A stretch of 64,000 nt of DNA from Polytrichum commune (taxonomy: Eukaryota; Streptophyta; Polytrichopsida; Polytrichales; Polytrichaceae): the NCBI GenBank assembly GCA_950295325.1, contig OX485804.1, positions 3,534,001-3,598,000 of the forward strand. The letters are read 5' to 3'. Numbering within the stretch: the first letter of the stretch is position 1; each line of letters begins with the position of its first letter. Position numbers and translations under genes: made by a program. The notes beneath the pieces are model-generated. The model was not told where the DNA came from and made no database searches. It worked only from the letters and a program-made list of their open reading frames with translations. This document shows, piece by piece, positions 1 through 9,910 of the stretch.

Positions 1-9
1 GATCTATCT

Positions 10-247
10 ATTCATTGAGAGTTGTCTAACTCCAATGAATAGCATTCATCTTTCCAAATTTGGAGTGGTCTAACTCTACTGCGCCTCATCGAGAGTTGTC
101 TAACTCATGTGCACATGTTCTCACTATGGAATGGTCTAATTCCAATGCACTAAACGCGGAGCTGTCTAACTCTAGTGCACATGTTGTCAATTTGGAGTTG
201 TCTAACTCCAATCCATCCATCTTCAACTGGGAGGTGTCTAGCTCCCA
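10..247. repeat. Array of seven short hairpins, loop GTCT(A)
   Basis: Seven short palindromes are centred near 25, 69, 99, 135, 166, 201 and 237, mostly 30 or 36 bases apart. Each has the form GGAGTT-GTCT-AACTCC or a variant. The first (10-40) has a 13-bp stem with one bulged base. The sixth (192-211) has a perfect 8-bp stem. The fourth (127-144) is TGGAAT/ATTCCA and the seventh (228-247) TGGGAG/CTCCCA, so base changes on one arm are matched on the other. Part of the array is open in one frame and would encode an E-L/W-S-N-S peptide repeat, but unit 1 is out of that frame. The array may continue past the left edge. Confidence 0.75.
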
Positions 248-675
248 TCATCCTCTACTTACACACTATCAATTATGGTTAGAATATTTAATCATCCATC
301 AATATTTCTAGTTACCTTACACTCAACCAAGGAAAAACTTTAGCAACACCAAATATGACACTATTATTTAGCATCGCTACTTAGCAACACAAAACCCACA
401 CAACCATGTAGTTCACCAAGAGCATCACGACGACGGCAGGGAGGCAAGCCACATCGGCATAGTAGAAGAGAGCAGGGGAAAGTTGTAAGCTCAAGAATAG
501 CACGGTCCAATTTACGTTGCTTTCACAAGCATAGGCAAAGTGACATGAGAAACATGGTAATCATGAAGGAAAGGGGAATAAGCTTAAGTGGGGTGATAAA
601 TGTAGGCATGGATGTGAGATATGTGACTGATTCGGGAGCTAGGTTGTGTTAGACACCTAACACATGCATTCCTTA

Positions 676-1114
676 GGGCCGCTTTACACCTAGAGGTCGG
701 GCTGATTTGGTGGTATGAATTTTTAAATTAAAACATGCATGGTATGACATGGTCCGAGCTCATTGAATCGGGTGCACTCAAAATGGAAGGTCAATTCTTG
801 ACCTTAGGGTGCATGTCAAATTTCAATAAAAAAACTTTCTTAAAAAAAGATTTTTTTAGCGAACCATATCCATTGGATTATGTGGAAATATGAACGGCTC
901 TATGCTAGATTATGCTAGATCCGTTGGATTATGCTAGATTTATTGAATCAACCTAGCTTCTTGGCCCTAAGGCCTTTACATATGGGAAAATTGGCCCCCA
1001 TTATAATCTTATTATAATGTGTAGTTGAGGCCGGTCTCCAACCCAAAAGGGGCTGAAATTTCATGCAATCAACCTCAAAGGGAATTGGCATGGGCTCTAG
1101 GTGTAAAGTGGCCC
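676..1114. mobile_element. MITE, PIF/Harbinger (Tourist)-like, TTA target duplication
   Basis: The ends are inverted repeats: GGGCCGCTTTACACCTAGAG at the left matches, in reverse complement, the right end at about 1095-1114 with one mismatch. TTA flanks both sides (673-675 and 1115-1117). No ORF is present. A 3-bp TTA/TAA duplication with GC-rich ends and a length of 439 bp is typical of non-autonomous PIF/Harbinger elements; the superfamily call is inferred from this. Confidence 0.8.
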
Positions 1115-1670
1115 TTAGGAGACCAATGGGTATTCACCATGGCACGGTGTCACTACACAATGGTCTTCCAAGATGCCACAAGTTATGCAACCTCTCGGCA
1201 ATAAGGTGTCACTAGAATTCAATCTTCTACTACATTGATTATTATCCCAATCATAGAGGGACAACTACTAGTGAGTGTGGGAAATTCGTGAAGGTGATAA
1301 TAAATTTTGATAAGCTATGAAATTCGTGCCACAAAAAGATCTAGGAAGCATTGTCCATCCCAATACTATTTATTACTCACTTTTGTATGTAAATTTTTTT
1401 ACCACTCTACAAACACTTTAGAGATTTGTTTATTTATTTTTATTTATTTTTGGTTGAAACGTATGGTAAATGAACATGTATTCATGAATTTAGTTTCACT
1501 CGGTAAAAAGTTCAACCCCTCACTAATTTGAAAATTTGGAAAATAATGTTTTGGGAATAGAAACCACACACACTGATTGGGATGATCACGGTGGTATGAG
1601 TTATCCGCACCAATTAGTGTTGAAACATGTGGAGCTAAGTGGTGTCGTTTCCTCTAGTGTCTCACACTAA

Positions 1671-2197
1671 GGGCCTGTTTAGACTTGGGGCCAAGGCCAA
1701 TAAGAACGAAGGCCAATATGTCCCATGTGGCATGCAAATGGGCCCCCAACGCCATTAATAAGAAAGTAACCTAACTCCATTCATTGCTTTCATGTGTAAA
1801 CCTATTTAGGTGGGGTTGGGGCCATTTGGAAGCTGCAATTATGAGAGGTTTATCCACGTACCAATGTACTCATGAATTATTCTATGGATAATGATTAAAG
1901 TATAATAAATTTATAATTTCTCCCCTCCTATTCAATGCTCAAAGAATAAACTACTACAAGCAAATAAAAGCTCTGACAATAGCCTCAACTAGAGGGAAAT
2001 AGTCCACAAGGTTGGGAGCTCTCTTTTCCAAGGCTTGAGGCCATTATCATGATGAATAAAATAATTTATTTGTTAATTGGCCCCAACTCATGGTGTAAAC
2101 TTGAAGAGGCGAGTCCCAACCTCTCTACCAATGAGAGGAGTGGATTTCTTGCACCCCAACCCATTTTTGAGCCTTGACTTCAAGTCTAAACCCGCCC
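1671..2197. mobile_element. MITE, PIF/Harbinger (Tourist)-like, TAA target duplication
   Basis: The left end GGGCCTGTTTAGACTTG pairs with the right end (2176-2197, CAAGTCTAAACCCGCCC) apart from a few mismatches. TAA flanks both sides (1668-1670 and 2198-2200). It is 527 bp long and non-coding. Both this element and the one at 676-1114 start with GGGCC and use a TTA/TAA site, so they are probably related families mobilised by the same kind of transposase. Confidence 0.8.
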
Positions 2198-2727
2198 TAA
2201 TTGCGTGTTTCATATTCTAGGAGACGGGGATGCAGAGAGAAGAATACCCAATATACACATGCCTTTCTTGGTAGTGCAGTAATTTAGAGGAATTATTTAT
2301 ATTGCACAGATTATCTCAAGTTTAAGGCTTTTGCCACGAGTCATTGCACGTTTGAGATTGGTCACATACTTTGATGCCATAGAGATTAGTGACGCTTCAT
2401 GTCTTTTAAATTTCATTAGGTGACATGTCGAGACAGGCAGAAGTTTTTATCACAATGTTCAAGTGCCACAGAAACATCTTTCACTGGTCAAATAACTGAT
2501 TCTATTGTGTATGCACAGACATATGTTTGTTGTGACCCTTGTAGGATTTCCTTCTGCTCTTGGATGTAGAAACAAGTGATTTATCATTGTCTTTGATCCC
2601 CAATGTTATTCAAGACCACGTTGTGGTTTCCAACTCAGGGGTCCTACCCCCCCCCCTAAGCTCATGGTTGGGGGGTCCTTTTTGTGAAGAAATATAACAC
2701 AAAAAATTGGTTTGGGAGTGGAGGATT

Positions 2728-2810
2728 TATTGGAATCAATAGGAGATAAGATTGCACAAGCATAGACATCTATACAAAGCCATATGAATAATGCTTGAAG
2801 TGAGATGGTC
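2728..2810 (+). repeat. 83-bp direct repeat, copy 1
   Basis: This starts TATTGGAATCAATAGGAG and recurs at 4095-4177 at the same length with about ten mismatches. The pair brackets 1.3 kb of repeat-rich DNA. It may be a remnant of terminal repeats or a dispersed repeat; no terminal TG/CA or target duplication was found. Confidence 0.8.
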
Positions 2811-2960
2811 TCATATCGTATGCTCATTTATACGCTTAAAACATTCAAACAATATATTTCTCACCCTAAATGCCTTACACTTTCAAATATATCAAGTTAG
2901 ACCTTCTACACATCGAAAGAATTTATAAGGTACTCAAATAAGATATTATTCACCTCTGTC

Positions 2961-3517
2961 GCAACCCTCGCTAGCTCCCCTTAACTAATTTGGTCAATTT
3001 TATTTCTAGCAATGGTCACGAACGCTAATCCTTCACATTCCGCCATGCTAATGGTTAGCTCCCCATACCGCAGACCTTAGTTCATAGGAGGGAAACTAAC
3101 CATCTTACTTTGCTCTTGGGACTCACCCCTTAATCGGTAACCAATTCTTAGATGTGGACTTTCATCCATGGAAGTCTAATCTTATGTTGATCATTGCGTT
3201 GCCGGAGCAACATTACAACAACCCGAATCATACTAGACAACTATGCCCTCACATTGGGCCAAAGCCCATGAAGGCTGTGCCGTTTGGCCTCGGGTGGGTT
3301 TGACCATACCACCTCACCCATACAAGCCTCTAGGATTTTTAGTAGGGCCCCTACCCCACCGTCAATAAACCTTTTGTCTCTCTACCAAGAGTTGGGCCAA
3401 ATAAACATTCTACTTTAGCCGTTGGGCCTATAAGTCCCCAACAGCTTCAAAATACCATAAGTTCCTTGTATGATATATGATACTAACAAACGACCATTCC
3501 ATCGTCATCTACGCTTT
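2961..3517 (+). repeat. Dispersed repeat R, copy R1
   Basis: About 555 bp beginning CCCTCGCTAGCTCC and ending near CATCTACGCTT. It matches 17888-18432 (R2) along its whole length and 18903-19038 (R3) over its first 135 bp, all in the same orientation. No coding capacity was seen. Unlike R2 and R3, R1 is not preceded by the short tandem units found at 17.6-18.9 kb. It is probably part of an unclassified mobile element. Confidence 0.8.
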
Positions 3518-3559
3518 ACTCAAATCACTCAAATGAGATCTTTTCAATTCAACTGCGTC

Positions 3560-3910
3560 TGACATTCTTGAACTCTCAAAATATTCAAGTTAAATGCTTT
3601 AAAATTTAAACACCTCCAAATCTCTTAAATAAAATTCTCAATACTCAAGTCTCTCAAGTTATATGCTATTGGAGTCTAAAGACCTTCAAAACTCTCAAAA
3701 AAACTCGCGAACGCTCAAAACATTCAAGTCAAATGCTTTAAAGTTTAAACACATTCAAACCTTTCAAATAAGTTTCTTAACATTTGAATCTAAATACTTT
3801 CAAAGCTTTCAAAGAAACCCTTGAACACTCAAAATAGTCAAGTCAAATGCTTGAAGTATACATACCTCCAAACCTCTCAAATAAACCTCTCAACACTCAA
3901 GAAATTCAAA
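3560..3910 (+). repeat. Degenerate tandem array rich in CTCAAA
   Basis: Three decayed units share the order TCAAGTCAAATGCTT, AAACACxTxCAAAxCTxTxAAATAA and CTCAAxACTCAAG, starting near 3585, 3726 and 3838. Spacing is irregular at about 140 and 112 bp. The strand is nearly free of G. The array sits between repeat R1 and the second 83-bp repeat. ORFs over it look like by-products of the composition. Confidence 0.55.
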
Positions 3911-4094
3911 TCACATGCTACTGCATTAAACATACATTTAAGCAAAAACAAAAAAATAAAGAAATACTTACAACAACAAAATGTGTTCTCGGGCACCTCC
4001 AACACTATGAAGCGCCAACTTCTCAAGATCCACTCTGCAAATTCAAATCCAATCAAATCTCTAGGCACTTCAATTGCAAGGTGGGCCCATGTCC

Positions 4095-4177
4095 TATTGG
4101 AATCAATAGGAGATAAGATTGTACAAGGATAGACAACTATACAAGGACATATGAATAATGCTTGGAATGAGATGGTC
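4095..4177 (+). repeat. 83-bp direct repeat, copy 2
   Basis: Partner of the repeat at 2728-2810, same orientation and length. Confidence 0.8.
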
Positions 4178-4179
4178 AC

Positions 4180-5608
4180 ATGCTTTCCTTGGTTTGCCTT
4201 TTATTGTTTTTCTTCTCTTCATTGGTTGACACAAACAATATGGGATAACTTGTATCCCTCTTCGGACTAGAATGATAGCCTTATTCTAACCTTATTCTTT
4301 CTCATGTATCTTCATTTGTATAATTGTTTACTATGAATAATTTGATGTTCTATCTTCTACATGATTGTGCAAGATTAATTTTGGAATAATGTTTTGAAAA
4401 GTGGATTTTGATTTATCATATGATTTGTGATTTTCCATTGAACTCATGACTAGTAATCTCCCAATTGATGAACACACTTTTCTTAACGGAATCACTATTC
4501 ATGAAAATCTCTCTCTCTCTCTCTCCAAAATAGAGTTGTTGGCATTTGGGCTACTTTTATCCGTTCACACAAAAAATCCAAAATACCTAAATGTTAATTA
4601 TCAAAGGATTAAATTGAAATATTTCATAAGAAATGCAAATTGTAGTATCAATTTTGATATTTAACTCACCAAGATGATTAGATATGTTGAATAAGAAGAT
4701 AAAACCACAACATCATCTTTGATGAACATCACGATAGGTTTTTGAAGTTTAGAAACAAGTTTTTAATGTTGTTCACACTTTATACATATGATCATAGTCC
4801 CACGTATGTACTATTTGAAAACATGATGGCTTAAGTCTTCATAACATGAATGCCATATCTTCAAAATATCTAGGCAAGCTAATGTCATCTACATTCTATG
4901 AAGTTTCTCTAATATTTTTGCTTACATGAAGCTCATGACTAGGCTTATATAGAAGGTCCAACCATACAAATGTGCTCTTCAACTTTACGTCAGATTTTGC
5001 TTATGATTATGTCAGAAAGCAAGCTTCCAAATCTCACTTGATCACAAAAATTACACAAAACCCTAGGGATGATCAGGCCTAAACCATTTCTAAGAAGCAT
5101 TATTTGGGAGCATTAAATTTTAAATTATAAACACTTTTAGGAATAGGACTCTAAAAACATCTTCAAACATTTTCTTTGTCAATTGAAACTAAACACCTAG
5201 GGAGTTGGACAATGATCCAATATTTTAATATTAACAATAATAAAACATTTAAAAGTGCTTCTAAACGATTCTAAAAATAGCATATGAAAGTGCAAACTTT
5301 CCGAATTCCAACACAAAGTAAACCAATAGATTCCTCCCAAACTGCCCCCTTTTGTGAAAGAAGCAACTTTCTCCTCCTTTGTGAAAGCACAAATCATAAA
5401 TCATCAATCCATTTGGAAGGATTACAAGTGATATAGAAACACCTGTTCTAAAAGGGAGAGCTGCCAGCGCGTGATTGACAATCCCTCCAGTAATGCTACC
5501 AGTTTTTCTTTATGTTATTCCTGTGTCGACAGAATCATTGATGTCTGATATTACCAGCTGCCCTGTTGCCAGCCTCCGCTTTTGCTGTCCGGTTTGGGAA
5601 TGCTGCAA
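4180..5608. other. Intergenic, no gene seen
   Basis: AT-rich DNA between the direct repeat and the 3' end of the polyketide synthase gene. It contains a CT dinucleotide run near 4508-4526. I found no convincing coding region. The 3' UTR of the minus-strand gene should lie in the last few hundred bases before 5608. Confidence 0.5.
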
Positions 5609-7564
5609 TCAGGCGGCGGTGGGTGGGAGGGGGACGCTCCGGAGCAGCAACACCTCCAGAGTGAGGCCAGGCCCGAAGCCGATCAGGAATCCGTAGTCGC
5701 TGCCCTCGCTGGTGGTGGAGGCGCCCATCTGGAGCGACCGATGTCTGATTCGGTCCAACACGAACATGACGGTGGAGCTGGACATGATGCCATATTCCGA
5801 CAGCACGTCGCGGCTCCCTTGCAGCTTGTCGTTGGCGAGCTTGAGCTTGGCCTCCACCTGGTCCAAGATGGCCGGGCCTCCCGGATGCGCGGCCCAGAAC
5901 ATGTCGTTCCATTGGGGGGAGGCGGCCGCCTTCCTGGCCTCGTTCAGGAATTTCTCGATGTTCTTGGAGATGAGGCCGGGGACATCCTTCATGAGATGGT
6001 AGATGAGGCCCGCCTCCGTGAGGCGGCCGTGGATTGCTCCCTCGCTCTCCGGCAGGATGGTCTCCCCGGCCCAGTGAATCTCGAACAATGGCTTCTCCGA
6101 CTCGGGCTTGGGGTCCGATCCCACGACGTAGACGGCCGCACCGTCGCCGAGCAGGGCAGAGCCGACCAGCCCGTCCAGGTGGTTCTCGTCGGGCGCGCGG
6201 TACGTGACCGCGGTGACCTCGCTGCACACCGCCAGCACGCGCGCGCCCTTGTTGTCCTCGGCGAGGTCCTTGACCACCCGCAGCACGGACGCCCCTCCGA
6301 AGCATCCCGTCTGGTACATCATGACTCGCTTCACCGTGGGCTTCAGCCCCAGGAGCTTGGCCAAGGCGTGGTCCGCCCCGGGCATGTTCACTCCGCTGGT
6401 GGTGGCGAACAGGATGTGCGTGATCTCGGACTTGGGGCGCCCCCACTCCTTGATGGCCTTCACGGCGGCTTCCGCGGCCAATTTCGGTACTTGGACGACG
6501 ACGATGTCGTGGCGCACGTTGAGAGAAGGCTCCATGTAGGTGCAGATGCCCGGGTTGGCCTTGAGCACTTCCTCCGTCAAGAACATGTGACGCTTCCGGA
6601 TGCCCGACTTGTCACCTGCATGCCGCCGCAAGATCACACGTGAGTTCCAACGCAGGAGGCCTGCTCACACCGACCCCGGAACCGAGGTCATTCATCCGTC
6701 GCGCGAAACGGGCATAGAATGCAACACGGTTGAGCTGTATAAACGGCTCGAACCGAATGCGATATTGAGGTGCAAGAACTGCAACTGGGTTCCAGGCTCA
6801 TGAATTATCACCTAAGCATCTAGGGTCTCTCGAAATCTGTATCCCACATGATTGAACGGGAAATGGCAATCAAGTAAGAAGAATCGTAGAAACGAGGTGC
6901 CCAGTTTCTGTACTCGAGGCTGCTGGAATTGGTAACGAAAACGAAATTTCGCGCTATATTAATTGTGACGATTACCCACAATGCTCACCACAATGTCGGG
7001 GTTGAATCTCGAGTTCAGGTTTTCCACCTGATTACGCAATGCGTAAATACCAGAAATACCTCATAAACTTCCGATGGAGAACAGCGTACAACGGTCATGA
7101 ATGAGTATTTGACCATTCGATTAATGGCACGCAATTATTGTGTATAGCCTGGGGGTTGGAGCTCATATACATCACTTTCATAGACCAATGTGAGTTGGAG
7201 ATCATATACATCACTTTCATAGACCAATGTGAGTTGGAGATCATATACATCAATCTCATAGACCAATGTGAGTCGTTCACTCATGTATGAGTGTACATCG
7301 GAAATGAGCATCGAGAGATCAGATTAACCACTTACAGATGCGCTTGAATTTGACCTTGAGATTCTCCTTATCGCCGCAGTTGGTGATGTTGAAGAAGAGA
7401 TCTGGGTACTCGCTCTGCAGAAACTCCGCAGGCGGCACTGCAGTGCCGACGCCCAACACTGACGCTGGCCCCTCAGCTCTCGGCTGACCCCGTGGCATCG
7501 GCACCGCGGGAATCATGGCAACCTGCTTCGATCCGTTCAGCTCCTCGCTGGCGGGAGGTGCCAT
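5609..7564 (-). CDS. CHS: Type III polyketide synthase (chalcone synthase family), copy A; catalytic Asn replaced
   Basis: Exons are 7564-7336 and 6615-5609, giving 411 aa. The 720-bp intron splits a Cys codon (residue 77, the conserved CHS intron site). The family condenses a CoA starter with malonyl-CoA units in the cytosol, for example p-coumaroyl-CoA to naringenin chalcone. The nucleophile Cys181 (alfalfa Cys164, in YQTGCFGG) and His320 (His303, in [10 protein letters not shown]) are present, as are the equivalents of Thr197, Gly256 and Ser338. Asn336 is Ile353 ([10 protein letters not shown], codon 5786-5788 ATC), and both gatekeepers differ: Phe215 is Leu232 and Phe265 is Tyr282. Asn336 is required for malonyl-CoA decarboxylation, so normal activity is unlikely. 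The N-terminus is about 17 residues longer than alfalfa CHS. The start is the ATG conserved in copy B. The family call is firm; true chalcone synthase function is doubtful. Confidence 0.92.
7179..7277. repeat. 39-bp tandem repeat in the copy A intron
   Basis: Three units starting CATAGACCAATGTGAG lie at 7179, 7218 and 7257. The intron of copy B has only two units (about 21100-21170). This accounts for most of the 34-bp difference in intron length (720 versus 686 bp), with a few other small indels. One unit gained or lost since duplication is the simplest reading. Confidence 0.9.
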
Positions 7565-9750
7565 GATGCCGTTACAAGGTACCCTGTTACTGATTAGTCG
7601 CCTCTTGCAATGTAAGATAATTCACAACCTGCCGGGAGGAAGTGTCTGTGGAGGAAACAGAGAATTGAGGATAAAAGAAGTGATGACAATTCAGGGTCAA
7701 GAGTTAAAGGAATTGAGTAAAGAAACTGCACAAGTTTAGAATCTGCAATAATAGTGATAAGGAATTTGAGTCTTCAAGTACGGTGCTACTGAGACTGAAG
7801 GATGTGATGAATGGAGCATAATAGAGCAATTCCTCTTATGCACACAGGACCTACACAGCTTGCATCTGTTGTAACCATGAAGCTAGAAGTTGGTGTTTTT
7901 AGTCAAGCTCTCAGGCCTCCACACCGATGTTTGACGAAGTTGACAAAGTCTCTTCGGCCATATGCAGCACGTGACCGCTATTGATGGACGTAAAGCATTA
8001 TTCATTTTTCCCTGTACGTATCCTGGTACATGAAATTTCTTTTCCTTGAGTGGAAAAAGTGTCGTGTGCTTTTGCACGAGCTCTAAATTGAAACGAATTC
8101 ACCGAAGATGAAAAAATTCAGTGAGGGATGTGTGGCCCTATTGTGTGCAATCCCAACTCGTAAGGCAACTTTGGCTGGTGGGTCGCATTGGGGAATGTGT
8201 CATTCAGTTAGCAATTGCTAATTACAAAAATTTGTCATTTCAAAATTTCAGAAGTGGAGTTAAGATGCAAAGGTTCTAACTTTGAAGTGAAAGTGAAGAT
8301 TCTGTCTCTTTAAACAATCACAAAACCCTCCCCATTATCATAAGGATTAAATTTAGAATGTTTAATGTTCCCTAAACACATAGACTGTCCAACTATCTTA
8401 CTGTAACATGTTTTTTCCTTACGTCCATTTAAAACCACTCAAAAATATATGTGTCCAATCAAAACAAGTGACCATGTAGACCTGAGGCCCACGTACATTA
8501 GATCCACATTGTTGCCAAATGGTTGTGTAATAATATATTAGAGAGTTGTTTTAATAGAGGACTTCAAAATAGAAGATACATTGAAAATGCTTGTATATTC
8601 TACTATAATATTAAAATTTCTATTAAAACATCTTATTATAATTATTAATCAGATGAATAAAATTTCCAAGGTTAGGACTAGGATCCCATTATATAAAAAA
8701 ATATTTTATACAACTTAAACCATTATATTTAATATTATAACTTGTCTATTTATATAAATTTTGGTACCATTGGATTCTTCTTGACTTTCTCTTTATCAAC
8801 ATATAAAAATTGCTCAACTCATACTCATATTGATCCCTTTATGAAGTGATCTAAAAATTAATACTTTGTATTATAATCCCAGTTGTTACCACCCTGAAAT
8901 CAATGAATATGCATACTTATCTTACCCCATTTGCTGCTTAACATGGAGTGGGTTCTTACTAATCATCTTGTGTTCCTCGTTTACCTCAACCTCCTTAGGA
9001 ATATTCAAATTCAACTTAAAGTTTGTTTATTTGACAAATTGATGAATGAAATTCAAACCTAATTCAAACCCAATTCAAGAAGCTACTACATCCATTTTCC
9101 TTATAAAGTGTGTATTTTTGTGACTATCTTCAAGAAATTTGGAAATCACTAAATATTCTTATATTCTTAAAATCATGTACTAGAATATATGATTTATCTA
9201 CAATTTCACAAATTAGATCTTTCAATTGGTGACTCACTAGGGTAAGCGGGCTAAAATTGGTTACTTACCTTATCAGACTCCTATAAATGAGCGGTATGTG
9301 GTTAGGTCTGGATATAAGAACAGACATGAGGAAGATATGTGTTGAAAAAAGAATTGGACTACATGTTCAAAATTTGTTAACCATTCTAAGTTTCATAGTT
9401 AGCATAATTGGGAGGGAGGGGGGCCGGGGACGACCACATATTTTTCAATAAGAAAGCTTTAGAATCTTCAATTTGATAATGATTAAGATATTCATATGAG
9501 TTTTGAAAAACATTTATGGCCGTGATTTGGATTTGGTAATCATCACACACTAAAGGAAGCTAAGATATGAGCGATGAGCAGTGAGCATTGAGTGGTGAGT
9601 GGTAACACATGAGCAGTGAGCACACATGAGCAGTGAGCGGTAACATGTGAGTGATGATGACATATTTAGTAATTATGCATGATTTTAGGGTCCATGATCT
9701 AAATTTGGTAATATTTTTATTGCAAATTTTAATTGTAAAATTCTAATATT
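7565..9750. other. Intergenic upstream of copy A, no gene seen
   Basis: The first few hundred bases must hold the promoter and 5' UTR of copy A but share no visible similarity with the copy B promoter. From about 8200 the DNA is strongly AT-rich. A minisatellite-like run of GAGCAGTGAG variants lies at about 9570-9660. Confidence 0.5.
7968..7973. promoter_or_regulatory. G-box upstream of copy A
   Basis: CACGTG lies 404 bp upstream of the copy A start codon. G-boxes bind bZIP/bHLH factors and are classic light and stress elements of CHS promoters. A single six-base site can occur by chance, and I saw no TATA box close to this gene. A further CACGTG lies inside the intron of both copies (6637-6642 in copy A). 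Confidence 0.3.
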
Positions 9751-9910
9751 TTGAATGAACAACATTGAAGGGAGGCCTATTACCATGGATACTTTAAAAA
9801 ACTATCAGTCCATTATTGATTCTTATTATAACATTCCACACCAATACATGTCACTTATTGATATTTTCAAGCATGCGGTTGAGCACAACACTTGGAACAT
9901 TACTCACACT

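Noticed and set aside
60-311. 83-aa ORF with E-L/W-S-N-S repeats as a gene
   Set aside because: It has no ATG start, unit 1 of the same repeat is out of frame, and the palindromic DNA repeat explains the peptide periodicity.
5535-6643. Long ORFs of 303 and 353 aa overlapping polyketide synthase copy A in other frames
   Set aside because: They are by-products of GC-rich coding sequence; the minus-strand frame with the type III PKS motifs is clearly the real one. The same applies to the shadow ORFs at 21689-23074.
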